A stretch of 64,000 nucleotides of DNA, from NCBI GenBank assembly GCA_036852015.1, contig JAANDG010000548.1:1-64000 (forward strand), written 5' to 3'. This document shows, one piece after another, positions 29,661-44,100 of the stretch. The translations under genes and the position numbers were made by a program. The DNA is from Pelodera strongyloides (Eukaryota; Nematoda; Chromadorea; Rhabditida; Rhabditidae). The notes beneath the pieces are model-generated. The model was not told where the DNA came from. It was given only the letters and a program-made list of their open reading frames with translations, and ran no database searches. Every line of letters begins with the position of its first letter. Position 1 is the first letter of the stretch.

Positions 29661-32485
29661 TTAGAATAATAAAGGGTAGTGCAGTCGGAAGTTCCTGGAA
29701 TATAGTTGGTTTACGATGTTGGTAAACCACTCAATGAGATCGCTCGTGTCTGCGTTGTATTTCTGTGCAATTCTTTCGTGACGATTGAGGACTCTGTTAA
29801 ATGTAGCGATTATTTGTTCTTTAGGGAATCCATTGCGGAATAATTTTCCCACGAGTTCTTCAATTTTGACCTTGAAAAACTCCAAAGAAGAAGTGCATCG
29901 ATTAATGCGAATTATTTCCCCGAAAATCCAGCCGATTTTGTGAATAGAGTCGATATTGGAGTCGTACATTGGGTATCTGATAACATTGAAAGAATAATCA
30001 TCAGTCTTGTTGAACAAGTTCATAGTCCATCTATCAGTGACACGGTTGATCTGGAGGTCCAGGAATGTTGCACAAGTGTCTGTGTCATTAGCCGCTTCCA
30101 ATGAAAGGTAGTTAGGGTACATCGAGATTAATTGGTCAAAATCGGCGGCATCGTTGAAAAATATGGCGATATCGTCGACAAATCGGAACATTAGTGCCTT
30201 GGATAGAAGGTGCGAATTTCTGTTGAGAAAGAGGTATTCGATCATGGAAAGAGTTAGATCGTCGAGAAATGGTGACGCGTTTCCTCCCTGGGGTACTCCC
30301 TTGGTTTGATGGAACACGTGGTCCTTGTAGCGAAAATAGCTACTCGTCACGAGAACGGTGATCAACTCCTTAACTAGTTGTTTTGTGTAGCAGCGGTCAG
30401 CAGACTTGTCGGTCGTAAATAAACAGTTGTTTTTGCCAACCTTTATGAATGTTTTGCCCGCGCGTTCGAAGCATAGATCAGTCAGTTGGCGAATATTATC
30501 CAGAATACAGTCGTGTGGGATGCTTGTGAACAGGCTACTGAAGTCCATAACACGCAATTTGCCATACTTATGGATATCAGGATTCTCCGAGACGTGCACC
30601 GAATTACTAATAGAAACAAAAGCGTTGCCAGCGATGTCAGACAATTGGGTTCTGAAATGTTGGAGAATATTTTTGGCAATGTGGGAGACGTGCTTGAGTG
30701 AGCTTTTATGTGCAGCGGTAATGAATCTCATCTGTACGGTTGCTTTGTGAAGTTTGGGAATGGCGTACAGTTGCGGGAGTTCTGGTTCTTCCGCTTCCGG
30801 ATTGTAATTGGCGTCTAATTGCATTGAGAAAGTTTTGTTCCGACGTAGCACTTCATCCATGGATTCCCGTGCAAACTCGTAGGTGTCGTTAATAGAAGTA
30901 TCAGCCTGGGACAAGCGATGAGAACTATTGAAAATACCCAGTTCTTCGAGAAGAAAATGCTCGTACAACAAAGGGCAGGTGAAAGAAAAGTTGGAAGGTG
31001 CTTTATCCACTGGAGTCATTACAAACATTCTGCTGATATCCAGGCATTCATGCATAGAACTCCGCTCTTTTGTATCACCCAGGATTGTAGGAGACACATG
31101 AATAGCCTCACATAGAGCATGAAGAGGTGGAACTTCAGCGAGACCCTTTTTCTCGAAAAGGAAACATTCAATATTTTCACAAAGCTCTTGGATAGTACGT
31201 TGTAATTCCTTGTTAAAATAAGAAGGGTTGTGTAGAGTGCGAAATTTGGTACCTTTAGAGAGAAGTTCGACAGCTTTAGGAAAGAATTGGTTAAAAATGT
31301 TGCAGTTGCCAGTGACTATGTGCGACGAGTTGTCAAAAGAAACAATTTCTTTAGGTTCACAAAATTGCAAGAAATAAGCACAATTGCAGGTAACGGTGTA
31401 AGGGTCTCTGGCGAAAGGATCGTAATTGAACAAGATGAGGCCGAGCGGATTATTGAACTTATGAATGAAGCGTATACGAGGAACCAGTTCATACGAGAGA
31501 AAGTTGTCATCGAAAAATTGGTTGATATGCGTAGTAATGTACGCAGAAAGATTCAAAGTTGGTGTGGGAGCTAGCGTGTTCTTAATGAATGGGATATGAA
31601 CATCAAAGTCGGGTTTTCCATTTCCTCTGTTCCAATCGGAATCGATTAGGGAAGTAGGCGCACGAACTGATCGAGCGTCCTGCTCAAGATAAACATCAGA
31701 GTTGTTGATTTGTATGCCATCGTTATCGCACTCCTGGACGATGACCTTCGAACACGGAATTCTAAACAAATATTACCACTCAACTGATATGTATCTTACA
31801 ATTAGACTAATGCTAGGATTCTTCTTTCGCCACAATATGTCCTATACTCTTGCATACTGTAATAGACGTATTGCATTTTGCATTATGAACATTGCTTACA
31901 TCGGATTCTCGTCCTCGACGACAGCCCTGGCGATGAAAATGTCAATGTTTAAAGTTTGACCGTCTTGTAGAACTCTTGCCCCAGCACACGGTCGGTCGGT
32001 CCCGAGTTCGAGAGTCGGCGTTTTGCCATAATGACAATCCTGTAAATTCCTGATGCTGAGCTTCACTATGTGTTCTCTTTAAAAAAAAACCACATCATAT
32101 CGCAATAATCTTACGTTTTCAAACAGAAAAAAGTATAACGAGCACTTGGTAAAGGTATGGATTTGACTGATTGGGTAAACACATCTTAAAAAATAAAAAC
32201 GTACGTGTTCAGGAATGTTCTCATCATGTTCAGTGCTATCATTCAGAGTGTCCAGCAGAGCGTCGCGGTCGGGCTGGAATAAAGTTTAGTCATTTATTTT
32301 CAAAACTCTGCCCAACACCGACTGTACAACAAGGGGAAGCAACTTTTCTGGCAGATGAATTGTGTTCGAGCGCATTTGAAAAAAAAAACTATAAATCTTA
32401 CTTGTTCAGAAAGAATATTCACGTTAGATTCAAATAAGGGGTGAGTGCCGTTCGTAGTCATCCAACCGAAGATTGTCTCTTTCGT
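29661..32485 (-). CDS. Spliced Penelope-like reverse transcriptase gene
   Basis: The last exon (29661-31761) is open for about 700 residues and carries a reverse transcriptase. Seen: FVMTPVDKAPSNFSFTCPLL, ELPQLYAIPKLHKATVQMRF (the PKLHK fingers motif typical of Penelope-like elements), LRVMDFSSLFTSIPHDCI, KGVPQGGNASPFLDDLTLS and the catalytic MFRFVDDIAIFF. No GIY-YIG endonuclease is seen after it. Upstream, exons 31900-32039, 32205-32273 and 32402-32485 join in frame through GT-AG introns and encode TKETIFGWMTTNGTHPL, PDRDALLDTLNDSTEHDE and PTLELGTDRPCAGARV, which I do not recognise. A possible further exon is at 32821-32908. The 5' end is therefore open. Either an intron-bearing Penelope-like element or a host gene joined to one. 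Confidence 0.65.
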
Positions 32486-32820
32486 CTGAAATAAAGGCCT
32501 TTTTTAGGATAAATTTAACAAATAATTTTAACAAAACTTTCGAGATGCAGCTTCAATGTTCGTAAAAGAATGTTATTTTGTGATAGCGCTAACCAGCAGT
32601 CAAGAAGTTGTAGAAGACAAAGAATTCGGAGGAAACAATTATAAGGAAGCTATCAATTTACAAAATAAACAAGATATTTAAAATACAAATTATTGGACTA
32701 CGTTTTGAAGTAGGCAAGGAGGTCGCAGTAGCCCTGAAACCAAGATAAGAGAAGAAAGGGCTCCGCGGGCAAGGTATTGCATTAAAAGGCTCCCAAAGTT
32801 TATCAGTGAAAGGTTCTTGG

Positions 32821-32908
32821 GGTGAGTCACTTCAGGTTTAGATGGTTCTGGAAAAGGTGACAATACATTTTGGCCCGCTCCCAGCTGGATGTGTGCCAAA
32901 GAGAAATC
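32821..32908 (-). CDS. Possible upstream exon of the RT gene
   Basis: DFSLAHIQLGAGQNVLSPF after an acceptor TTTTCTAG; a weak donor (GAA|GTGACT) gives the right phase to join the exon at 32402-32485. No start codon is seen, so it is internal or spurious. Confidence 0.3.
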
Positions 32909-33007
32909 CTAGAAAAGCTCGGCAAGCGGCAAGGTTGCCGCCTACACGAGGCGTGGAAAAAAGTGGCGCGACGTTGTGAACTATAGTGCATTTGAATTGA
33001 GCTTAAT

Positions 33008-33640
33008 GGTTTGATAGGCGTACAATTAGATGAAAATCAACCAAAATCGAGTAATCTGTGAACTTGAACGCTGGGAACTGACCAGCTCGATCACTGGCCA
33101 TCAGAAGTGGGCTGGGCGGAGCCCGAAACGAGGAAGGTTCGAGGAAGAATTTGCCATAGAGCCTGGTAGTGACAGAGAGTCAGACACGAAGAATTGAATA
33201 GAGAACACAGCGCAGGTGAGCACAGACAGGCTCGATGAAGTCGAGAATGCTACAGAAGATTCTTGAAGTGTCGCGACACTGATCAGGCATTGCAGTTTGT
33301 AGTATGCAGTAAGAAAATTGCAGTTTGTGGTTTGATAGGCGTACAATTAGATGAAAATCAACCAAAATCGAGTAACCTGTGAACTTGAACGCTGGAAACT
33401 GACCAGCTCGATCACTGGCCATCAGAAGTGGGCTGGGCGGAGCTCGAAACGAGGAAGGTTCGGGGAAGAATTTGCCATAGAACCTGGGAGTGACGGAGAG
33501 TCAGACACGAAGAATTGAATAGAGAACACCGCGCAGGTGAGCACAGACAGGCTCGATGAAGTCGAGAATGCTACAGAAGATTCTTGAAGTGTCGCGACAC
33601 TGATCAGGCATTGCAGTTTGTAGTATGCAGTAAGAAAACG
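33008..33640. repeat. 321 b tandem duplication
   Basis: Two near-identical direct copies starting GGTTTGATAGGCGTACAATT at 33008 and 33329. Each unit contains a small hairpin (CTCGATGAAGTCGAG). Paired reading frames on the minus strand repeat with the unit but have no recognised product. Confidence 0.92.
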
Positions 33641-35180
33641 AGATATTAGAAGTGAGAAATTTTTATCATTTGTTAATAGAAGCATTACAATTAATCATTT
33701 ATCATCGTGATGACGTAGTATACTTATTAAAAATAAAAAGTACTGTAACGAGAAACAATCCAAAGCAACATTTTGTGTCTCGCTGAAATAAAACGCTTTA
33801 AAATTTATTATATTTCCATTTTCGATAGTGCTCGGACTATGTCATTTTATGTGGTGCTCAAATATGAGTGCAATAAACGGAATAGCACTAACATATTGGT
33901 AATGTATTGGAAAATCATTGTATAAGATACAACTGGAACATTTTAACAAGGCGCACAAAAAAGACCGAGTAACTACAAACTCTAAATATTCTTTTATATG
34001 TATCCCCTTCTGGACATCTCGGATAGAGCGAACATCCAAAATTACAATTAATTTGGTTCTTTCAGACCGGAATTCAGGCAACACTGCATGGGAACAGCCT
34101 CCTACAAGTTTGCTCTCATTATAACTTGTTCTTCTTGTTTTTTTCTATCGTGTCGTATCCAATAAACACAAACAGTACCCGGTTCTATTTATTTGATTTT
34201 TTTTTACAAAATATAATACACAAAGAAAATAAATAACACGACAGTCAGAACAAACAAGACTAAAGAATGTCTATGAAGGAAACCGTAACATCATACCGTA
34301 TTGAATTCAATGTACACATAGAGGATTAGAAAGCCTAAATCCGGGATTTCTACAGCGCATGAATTATAAAAAATAAATAAAGCACAAAAACGTTCGAGTA
34401 CCATTATATGAGGGACAGGAACAGAACAGGACACAGGAATAAAAATGCTAATAAATAAATAAGTCATAGGGAAGACTACAGTATATACATTAAGGACTGT
34501 GCTTTTGCAGTATAGAACCGGGCTTTTTTTTGTTTTTAGATTTTTTTTTTGTTTTTTTTTCCTGCAAAAGCACAATAACGCCTCAAAACACAAAAAAAAT
34601 CAACAGAACATTATAGAGATAGAAATCATCGAGAATCACTCACAATCAATTAGTAAATGGTTTTGCTACCTTGAGCAATATAATCAGGAAAAACACCATA
34701 TACCATAGTATGGTACACGGGAATACAAAATAATCATGCAGGTGATTATGTAACTAGCATAAAATATAATTGACCTATTCAGTTCCGTTGTAAGCCAGTC
34801 AACGTGTAATTGCCCTATGCTTACTGTAGCCCAGAATAGCTAATTACTCATACAGTACATTACACCACACCTACATGTACTTACAAACAAAATAAATGAG
34901 CATGCACATATTCTGATCACATCTTATTACACAATACTATTATTATGCTTATTATCATTATTCAATACAGTATCTTGTTCGTTAACGCAACAGTCTTGGA
35001 TAGAACGTAAACGTTAAAGTTTAAACTTCATCACTATTTATAGGGTTGCTTATTATCCATTGGTATCATTTGTACCATCGGTATAGCTAGCGCTACATTT
35101 CATTTTACAGTTCTCGTATCTCATTCTAATAGTTTGGGTCTGGTTTGGACTTGGTAAGCTGGTTCGTGAACGCTTAATAA
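33641..35180. other. Intergenic, Argonaute 3' flank
   Basis: AT-rich with many polypurine/T runs. It holds one small foldback (34499-34573) but no recognised exon or RNA gene. Confidence 0.5.
34499..34574. mobile_element. Small foldback with T-rich loop
   Basis: TGTGCTTTTGCAG and CTGCAAAAGCACA are perfect inverted ends of a 75 b segment whose middle is almost all T. Possibly a mini-MITE or a retroposed tail; chance cannot be excluded. Confidence 0.4.
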
Positions 35181-38100
35181 CTATGCATTCAGTCTGATTC
35201 CCTCCAACTTCTTTCCCATGTTGGACAGCATTTTGGTGACCGTCTCCCAGTTCACATTCGCCTTCTCCTTATTCTTGTCACCAGGAAAACGGACCGGAGT
35301 TTGTCCAACCGAACTAAGACGAGGCACGTCGAACTTGGGGTTATTCTTGGTGTAAGCCTCCCTAAATGTGAAACATTTATGCAACTAACTCTGCAGTGAG
35401 TTACAGAAATAGGCTAAATAAGCAATAGACCAGATAAACAGAGCTTGGTTAATTTCACGGGCAATCTCCTTGCGTTCATATAATGTATTCATGCAGACTA
35501 TGCGGCAACCGTTTCGCGCTACCGCCGCTCACAAGACATGTATTTCGCTACAAGCATTACCTGTAGGTCGCGAAGTTGTTCATGCCGCGTTTGGCCCACT
35601 CGTCGGCTTGTTTGACGGGCTCCGGGATGCTGATCGAGGCGGGACAGATCTAAAATATAAATGATAATGATAACTCATTACCCTAAAGTATTATTAACTA
35701 ACTGCTAATTGTAAGACAATAAGTTGCTAAATTTGTATGCGAAAAAGTCATCACTCCTCCACGACTACTTTGTTATAGTGTTTGCCTGTATTACAACTGA
35801 TATAGAAAAAATATTGCTATCTTACCTGATGCTGGAAGCACAACGCCAATACGAACGCCTGTAGCGTATCCTCAGTGATCTCCTTGATGTCAGAGCACAG
35901 GAGCTGATAAGCCGTTGGCTTGGCGGTGCCCTGAATAATTTCGGTAATTATTCCGATATTATTCTACTATACGTTTTTGATAAACATAGGCACAGCTCTA
36001 TAAGAAATATGAAAAAAATAAAAACGGACCTTGATGGGCTTCTGGGATTGGATATACATCTCCGTGACCTGACGACTGACCAGGACGTCATCCACCACGG
36101 TCAGCGGTTTCGGGTTTTCCACCGCCTTTTCGGAACCAGCGAAGAACCTGGAAAAGAAATATCAAGTTAGGAGAATCTTGCTAAAAATTTTAACAGACTC
36201 TTTTAAGTTGTTAGTTCGGGCTCAAGTAGTGGGGAAACGAAAGAAAATAAGATATTGAAGAGAGAGAGAGAGGGGGGGGGAGGGGGAGGGAGGGAGAGAG
36301 AAAGAGAGATAAGTGAGAGGGAAGTTACAAATCAAAACAAAATTACAAAAATACACACCTCTTCGAGTGTCTCTTGGTGGCGACAATTACCACGAACTTG
36401 GGGTTGTATCCGTCGAGGAATGAATCGCATGCCTTTCGCAGATAGGACAGCTCTTCTTCGAGCACCTGCCAAACCAAAAGCATTATAATAATAATAATAA
36501 TTTATTACACAGTTGCTCAATTATTACGACAAAAGAGTATGCATTGATGCGGCAAGAATACCTTCCGAAAAATAAACCGTGAGATGTTCTATATAAATTT
36601 AGGTGGCACGGATTGATCAAGCTTCTTGACGTCTAACTTTTGTGAACTGTTGGGGTTAGACCAGGAGCGTCACTAGAATGGCCCTATGTCTTCGGCAGTA
36701 GACAATACAATACCAGAGTTATGAGGCGAAAACATAACGCGTGTCTCTCAACACTACGCTTAAATATTAGTTTATACCTTGTCATAGAATCCTTCAGACA
36801 CGCCATCTCTCAGTACGATGATGTTCTCGGGAAGAGTTCCTCTATTCTTGTGGAACAGACCCAACAACCACTTCATGCGGCTCGTCAACACGGATGGGAC
36901 AACCTATAAAATCGAAGTATCAGTTCCGGGTCCTGAGCTAATGGTTAGTTCCCCGCTGGAGGGAAACTTATGCAACCATTTAAATGCGATATGAACTACG
37001 ATGTGGCCATAGAGTCATTGTGATATCCATAAACAGTTCACGAAAACCTACCAGTTCCTTGATGGACTCCTGGTAGTGGTAGTCGCCGACGAACATGCCA
37101 GGTCGTGGACCACAGTTGGCCGAGAACTGAAAATAATGGCAATTAACAAGTGTGGTAAAATTGAAAAAATGGGTCAAGTCTTCGGATTAAACTTATTGTT
37201 AGTAAGACGTAACCAACTGATTAAATATTTTGGCAGAATTCAAATTAGGTTTATCTGACATTCCAAAAAATTCAGGTTTCGTACCCCAACAACCGATGGA
37301 CAATCTCCGATGTATCCTCCCGCAGCAGTAACCACCGCAGCCTTCTTATCGGTCGGGTGCGCCAGATCATAGCCCAAAACCATAGTGCGGTCCGTGAGCC
37401 AGTCCAGACGCCTGCAGAAGGAGAAAAATGTTGTGGCGCGTGAGTAGCACACGGCACATGATGTGGCCGTGTGGCGTAAGGGACACTAATTTCTCCAAAA
37501 CCAGACTCGATACATGGTTAAAAAAAGACCCAGCGAACCGTGTTGACTAATACGATGCAAATAATCTACAGGCAATTAGTAAAGGGTCAGGTGTGCTGGT
37601 GCAAGATCCTTGTTTTTGAAGGAAATCCCGCATATTCAAGCGATACATGAAGAAAAAAACCACAAAATATTTGAATATTTGAATATTTATTATACTCATT
37701 AAAAGAGCGCAAATCTTTTAATTGCACCGCTTTTATCTATTAAAATGCACCGCTTCCGATCCCGCGCACCATGAAACAAACCGAGAAAACCAAACTCACG
37801 CGTATGCTTCTGGCACGACTTCGTAGTTCAGTCCTCCAACTTTCATATTGAGTTTCATGAGGACATTCTCCATGATCGACGTGTCTCCTTTCCTGATCTT
37901 CTGGAGGGTCTAAAGAACCAATTATTTTATGTGTCATGACTAAATTTCCATTAGGGTTACACCATTCCACGTACTTAGAGTTAGTTCCTGAAATTGCAAG
38001 TATCTAATTTGTTATATATTTAGCAAATCGATAACGCACCTGTGTGGTAATATGTTGTGTTGTCAACTGGAGAACGACTTCCAAGAATTTCAACATTCCT

Positions 38101-41100
38101 GAATAGTAAAAAATTTAAGAAAAATTCTATCACAATTTCAATCTGAATTAGTGAATGATGACCCAAGAATCGCAATAATATGCAAAGAACTGACCATGAG
38201 ACTTGATGTGTTTCTGGTCAACATACACGACGATTGGTGCGTGGTCGTCATTTTCCGAATCATCGGCGATCTAGAGAATTTTAACCATGAGTACGTCATA
38301 TCGAACACGATCTTACGCGCGCCATCAGCGCGAGGTCACAGAACACACATCATAATCTATATATGGGATACATGTGGATGATGTATGACGTCATGATTTA
38401 CAAATTGATATAAAGCCTACCTGCTTCAGAACAGTGTCTTTCTGTAGAACTTCATTCTCGAGGTCCACTTTCACGAGACGGCGCTAAAATACAGATCACG
38501 TAAAGTTAAGAAACTATGACATCCACATAAAATTAGGCTGTGTTGCGCATTAAAGAGTGAAAATGTGCGCCGCGAGAACATGTGGCACACGTTTTATGAG
38601 CACCAACGGGTATTTCTACACTTCGCGCATCTCAGACGCACACTCTCGTTCGGACACAATAAGCGCTAAATTCGCGACGTCTGCGCGAATTTGTTGTGGT
38701 TCACGAAAATATAGTAGCATATAAAGTGACCAACCTCTCGGAGGTCCATTCCCTTCTTCGAAGCATGCCCAACCAACTTATTCAGGAAGTCTTCAGCCTA
38801 AAAACACTTGGATGAAAGTGGTGAGATGAAAAAGCGAAATTCAAATTTGAAATCCAGAAGCCCTAGGATGCTGAAACAATTGACAGTCGATATTAATTAT
38901 TCGATTATTCAGAAAACTACCGTATACGTATGCTATAATGTTGCCGATAGAGTAGAGCCACCGCACCCATAGAATAAAGGTAAGTGAGATCGTGAATATC
39001 TGACCTAACCTATACCATATTGCAGTAATGTATCGTCCGGTTTCAGACAGAAACCGTTTCTACGAATATGGTTGATATATATAACCCGGTACTCTTTGTC
39101 TTTATCATAAAAAATAACTTACAAGTGTCCGATCGCACTCGTTTCCATAAGCCACGAACAACTTGCCAACAGCGGCAGCATATTTAAAGGGGATTTTCGA
39201 AGTTGTCCACGACGCCTGGAAGGAACAGTTGGAAGATCGATACGTCATCACATTAGATTGAACATATATATCGATATGTGATCACCAGGAACTATGATCA
39301 CCTGAGCATCGAGGGGAAAAAAAGAGAAAAAATAATAAACAAACATCGTCGTCGATGGCAGCCTTCTGGCCTCCTCCATAAATAAGCTCCGGTGCAGGCC
39401 TGCGGAATCCGGTGACCTGCATGTGTTTCGGCGAGATGCGGACGCCAAATCTGAGAAGAGTTTGAATAATAAGTAGTTATTTGCTGTAATTCATTTTTAT
39501 GTCCGATCAGGGTCAATACGTGCGATTACACCTAAATTTTTAACGCTGTCGTGACAGAGACTATGCTAGCCGCGCACGCTAGGATCATTGCGTTCGGGCC
39601 GCCACTCCTGCGCGCTCCGCTCACCGACTATTACCGTGCGGCTCACCCCCTAGTCCTCATCAACGCGTCTATGACACTAACCTCTCAAGTAGAGGCTTGT
39701 CGTCTCCCTTTCCAGCTTTCGGACGGAGCTCATCCATGATATTACAAATCTGTTGCCACTTTATTTCCGGCTCGTCAGCCTCCTTCTAGAAAAACAATCA
39801 AGATTTGCTCGCTCGCGTAGCCGTCTACAGTGCCTAATGTCACCTGCTACAGTATACCTGATCTGTATGGCTTAGGAGGCTTTAGCGCACGAGATCTGTT
39901 AACAACAGGTAAGACAATTCAGTAATTATAAGTCAGAAAGTTCACTTACCACATCTGGCTGCTTGCGCACGGGAACGCGTTGTCCCTCGGCAATCTTCAG
40001 CAGCTCAATTGGGTGATAGAGAACGGTACCGTCCTTCCGCTTTTCCATAACGGCCGGGAGCTCGGGGTACCTAAACGGTGGTTAGAGTCACTGCATGTGC
40101 AGATGGTAGGTTGCAAGCATACTTGTCCAGCTTTGGGTTTTCCCTCCTTGGGATCTGGCATTGTTCTTTAGTTTATCTCAATGTTGCAAGGAATAAGGAA
40201 AAACTACTCACTCGAATACCACATCAGGGAACTTTGATGTTGTCAGACCCTCTCTGTTTTTTCTGAAACATTAATAATTAAACAAGAACAAAGTACATCC
40301 GAATTGTCAAAGTTCATTCTTTGAGAAGAAAAGCAAAACTGACGTTGTCTGTCTTATTCTTACATGTTTCTATCAAAAACTGGTATACTGAATGAGTTCA
40401 ACAGGACTAACAGTGAGGGAAGGGTCTCCCTGCAGTCGCGCAGCATTTCCTTGCTGAAGCCAGACGCAATAAAAGTTGCTGCCAGCCCATTGAGGTATTC
40501 CAGGCGCAGACCTAGAAATATAGTTCATCTCATTTAGCGCAACGAATAACTAAAAATACCAACTAGTTACACCTGGCCCGGGATCAGATGAGCGGCCCAA
40601 ATCCAAGTAACTCAAGCCTGGAACTCATTGAGTATCCGTTCACTGCTAAACTCACACAAGGTTGAATATAGATTTAAAACCTATGACTTGTTATCTTTAC
40701 GAAACATACCTTTCACGAACTTAGAAGCAGCACAATCCTTCTTGAAGTCGGAGACTGAGAGTATGTATCCGGGTTTTCCGGAGACCTGTTCGATTGCATT
40801 GAGCAGTTTCTGCGAACGGAAGAACGTTCCACTTTTGGCTGAAATCGGGTAAAATTAAATCGTTTAAAAATAATTGCAAAAGTTCCTATAAGTGGTCAAG
40901 TGGCCAATCATTAGGTAGCAACGCTGCTGTAGATAAGGTTGGGATGGGGATGAGAGAAGTAGAGAGCGGATTAGAGAAAGAACCAGAGAAAGAGAGAAGG
41001 AGATATGGAGAGAGGGAGAGAGGGAGAGAGAGGGAGAGAGGGAGAGAAGGAGAGGGAGGGAGAGCTTTGGAATCTGAAACCAACACAATAAAGATAGTAT

Positions 41101-44100
41101 AATGTTGAAACCCTACAGTCGACGCAAAGTGCAGTAACGATCCCGTTGCACTTGTCCCGCAATTCCGGAGTTCCCTCCAGACATCTCACTCCCTAGAATG
41201 ATAAATACATAAACGTGGGTACTGTAGCTTTCTCTACACAGTTTTTGTGATGTGACACACCGTGTTACCGTACCCGAGAAAAATCTACAGGAAGGTCTTA
41301 TTTCTCCCTGTCTTCTTCTCTCTTTCTCTCTCCCCTCTGTTTCTATTTCATTCTCTGCGCTGAATGAGTTCATTTCTCACAGTATCGACCATATACAAAG
41401 CATTCGCATACCTTTTGATAGCCTTCGCGACGCTCCATAGCGTTGCCGATGTCTTCTCCTAAGCCGAGTTTGAAACCTCTTCCAGCACCATAGACAACAA
41501 ATTTACTCCTGGAAGAAGAGGGATGAGTAATATTTGTCAGCTGGTTTCCATTATAGACTGATAGAAATAAGGGTGAGCAGCACCAATATGGCGCAACTCG
41601 CGCAAGTTTATCGAAAGAGGTGACATCTCAGGAAAGGTGTGCCATAAGTGCGCCAACTAGAGAAGTGTACACAATTCGCGCCATACGAACCGCTATGTTG
41701 ACCAACTTAAAATGAAAATGAAAATTTCATTTTAGGAGAAAACTTACTGGTTTCTGACGTCCTGGTCGGTCAACAGTTCCAAGAACTGTCTCAAAGGCTG
41801 GTCCGTGATTTTTCCCATTTGCACATCCTTCAGCAGTTCTCCGAGGGTGAACTCACTTGCGCCGTCCCTAAAACAGGTTTTTACTAAGGGGTCATCTGGA
41901 TACGTTGTCGTGTTCATCACAGTTTTCGTTCTCATATCGAGCCAGCAAAGGTGAATCTATGATCCTACTATAACTATACATACCTTATATACATAGTAGT
42001 ACAGTATACTTGGAGTCCAAATAGGTAGCAATATTAGCTGATTCTCTATCTTCTCTCTCTCCCTCCGCTCTCTCTCTCTCCGCTCACTCTCTCTCCCTAA
42101 CTCTCTGCCGCCCCTCTCTCTCTCTCTCTCTCTCTGTGTCTTACATTCTGGATTCGCAGGAATTATAAAACAATTTCTCAACTACCTGCAGGGAACAATG
42201 CGGAACTCGACGCACTCGGCGCCCGGTGTCGAAATCAGATCCTTGACCGACTTTTCCAGCTCTTTGACACTAACAGACAACATTCCGTGGTACTAAAGAA
42301 AATAGTTATTGATCAGTTTTTGATCAGTTTTTACTTTCGGGGCTGAATGCAGCGTAAAATGCACATACTATTGTGTGCGCAGTCAGCACACAACATTCCA
42401 GTCCACATAGTGCATAACAAACGAGACCTCGCTAAGTTCCTGGCGAAAGCATAGCGCATATGTGCGAATTATTGGGCTAACAACTCCATTCCAATGTTAA
42501 AAGCTAACCATTTTCAATCCGACGCTGATGTCCTCGTTAACGAACAGAATGGCGGCCTCGTCATAGACAAGCGCACCGTTCGGACTGAGCACATCGTATT
42601 TGATCAGCGCGGCACGAAGCGCCTCCCGCACAAGCTCATGACGGCGCTGCACCGCGGAGCTAAACCACAAATATATTGATATGTGTTGATTCACATGCAC
42701 TGGTGCGCATGTGTAGCACATAACAGGCGCCCCCGCGCTCTTAAAATGAGGTTTTCTACCCTTACTGCACAAAGATAAGCGATGCGCACAACGAGCTTTC
42801 TCTACTAAAACAAAGTTACTAACCCCTTAATAAACCTAAATATTTAAACTCACTCGTCCTTATCTCCTTCGAGGAGTGAGATCTTCTGCTTAATCACAGC
42901 TCCCTTCTTTCCTGCCAATACAACAAGGAGAGAGACCTCAACGTCGAAGCGGAATATCTCCTGTTCAGGATCCAGTTCGAGCAGATACTGATTGGTCAGC
43001 AGTTTTACCTACAAGTAACATATGTTATCATACTACGTTTTCAAGTAGGTAGTACAAATATAACCAACCTGTCTGAATATTATCGGGTTTCCAAGCATCC
43101 CAAAAAATGTGAGATTCTATCAATGCTACGTATTTTTAAAGCTGCATATTTAATACGAAAAATTAAAAATATTCTCGTGTAGTTCCAAAATACTGTAAAT
43201 TTTCAGCATACTTGGAAACCCGCGTAATTATCAAACAACCGTGAAACTGAAAAGTGGTACGTTTGTTCTAACAGTTCAATGCAGTGCTAATCAAGTATTA
43301 GTAATTAAAAATGTCCACCTCTTCCATTTTGTCCCGGTTGGCACGGGGCAATTTCGGGGCGAACTTCGTTTCGGCGGGTTCAATTTTGGCAGAAACCGCG
43401 GGAATCGGGGTCAGGACGGTTTTCTTGCCCGTGCCTTTCTTCGATTTCCCAACGGAGATGAAATCATCCAGCGCGAAGCTGGAGCGTTGGGAGATGGAAA
43501 GATGCTCCAACTCTCTTCTCATCTGAAAAGGTGATGATTATGTTCAGACAAATACTATATAGATGCAAATGGAGAGGGACATTGAAGTTGAAAGTGAGAG
43601 AGGGAGAGTGAGAGAGAGAGAGAATTAAGAGGTAAATCCTCACCTGTCTGAATCCAGGTATCTCGTCCTTCGGCTCTTCGACTCCTAAAATACTGTAGTC
43701 AGTACCCCATAAACAATAAACTCTGCTGCACGATAAAAACTATCTACTGCGAAGAAGTATTTGTACGCGACCTTGCGGCGGCCTTATTAGACATGACCAA
43801 TTAGTGTATGCAACAGCTAAACATACACATAGAAATTGGGAAACCAGTTCCGATTGAATAAACCGTACATTAAAAAATACAAGAACAGCTTACCCGAGAA
43901 CCAAGTTAGCGGAGCCGCATTAGCGCCACCGCGTCCTCCGCGTCCTCCACGGCCTCCGCGCCCACCTCGACCACCTCGTGCACCCCGGCCCCCCGGACAG
44001 CCACGCCCCCTTGGGCCACCGCGAGCACCACGGTTTCCATGACCTCCTCTGCGGGATCCAAATCCACCGAAGGCATCTACAGCCTCGTCATCGCTGTATG

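Noticed and set aside
43836..44042. Pro-rich + strand frame
   Set aside because: Reverse shadow of the RGG tract of Argonaute.
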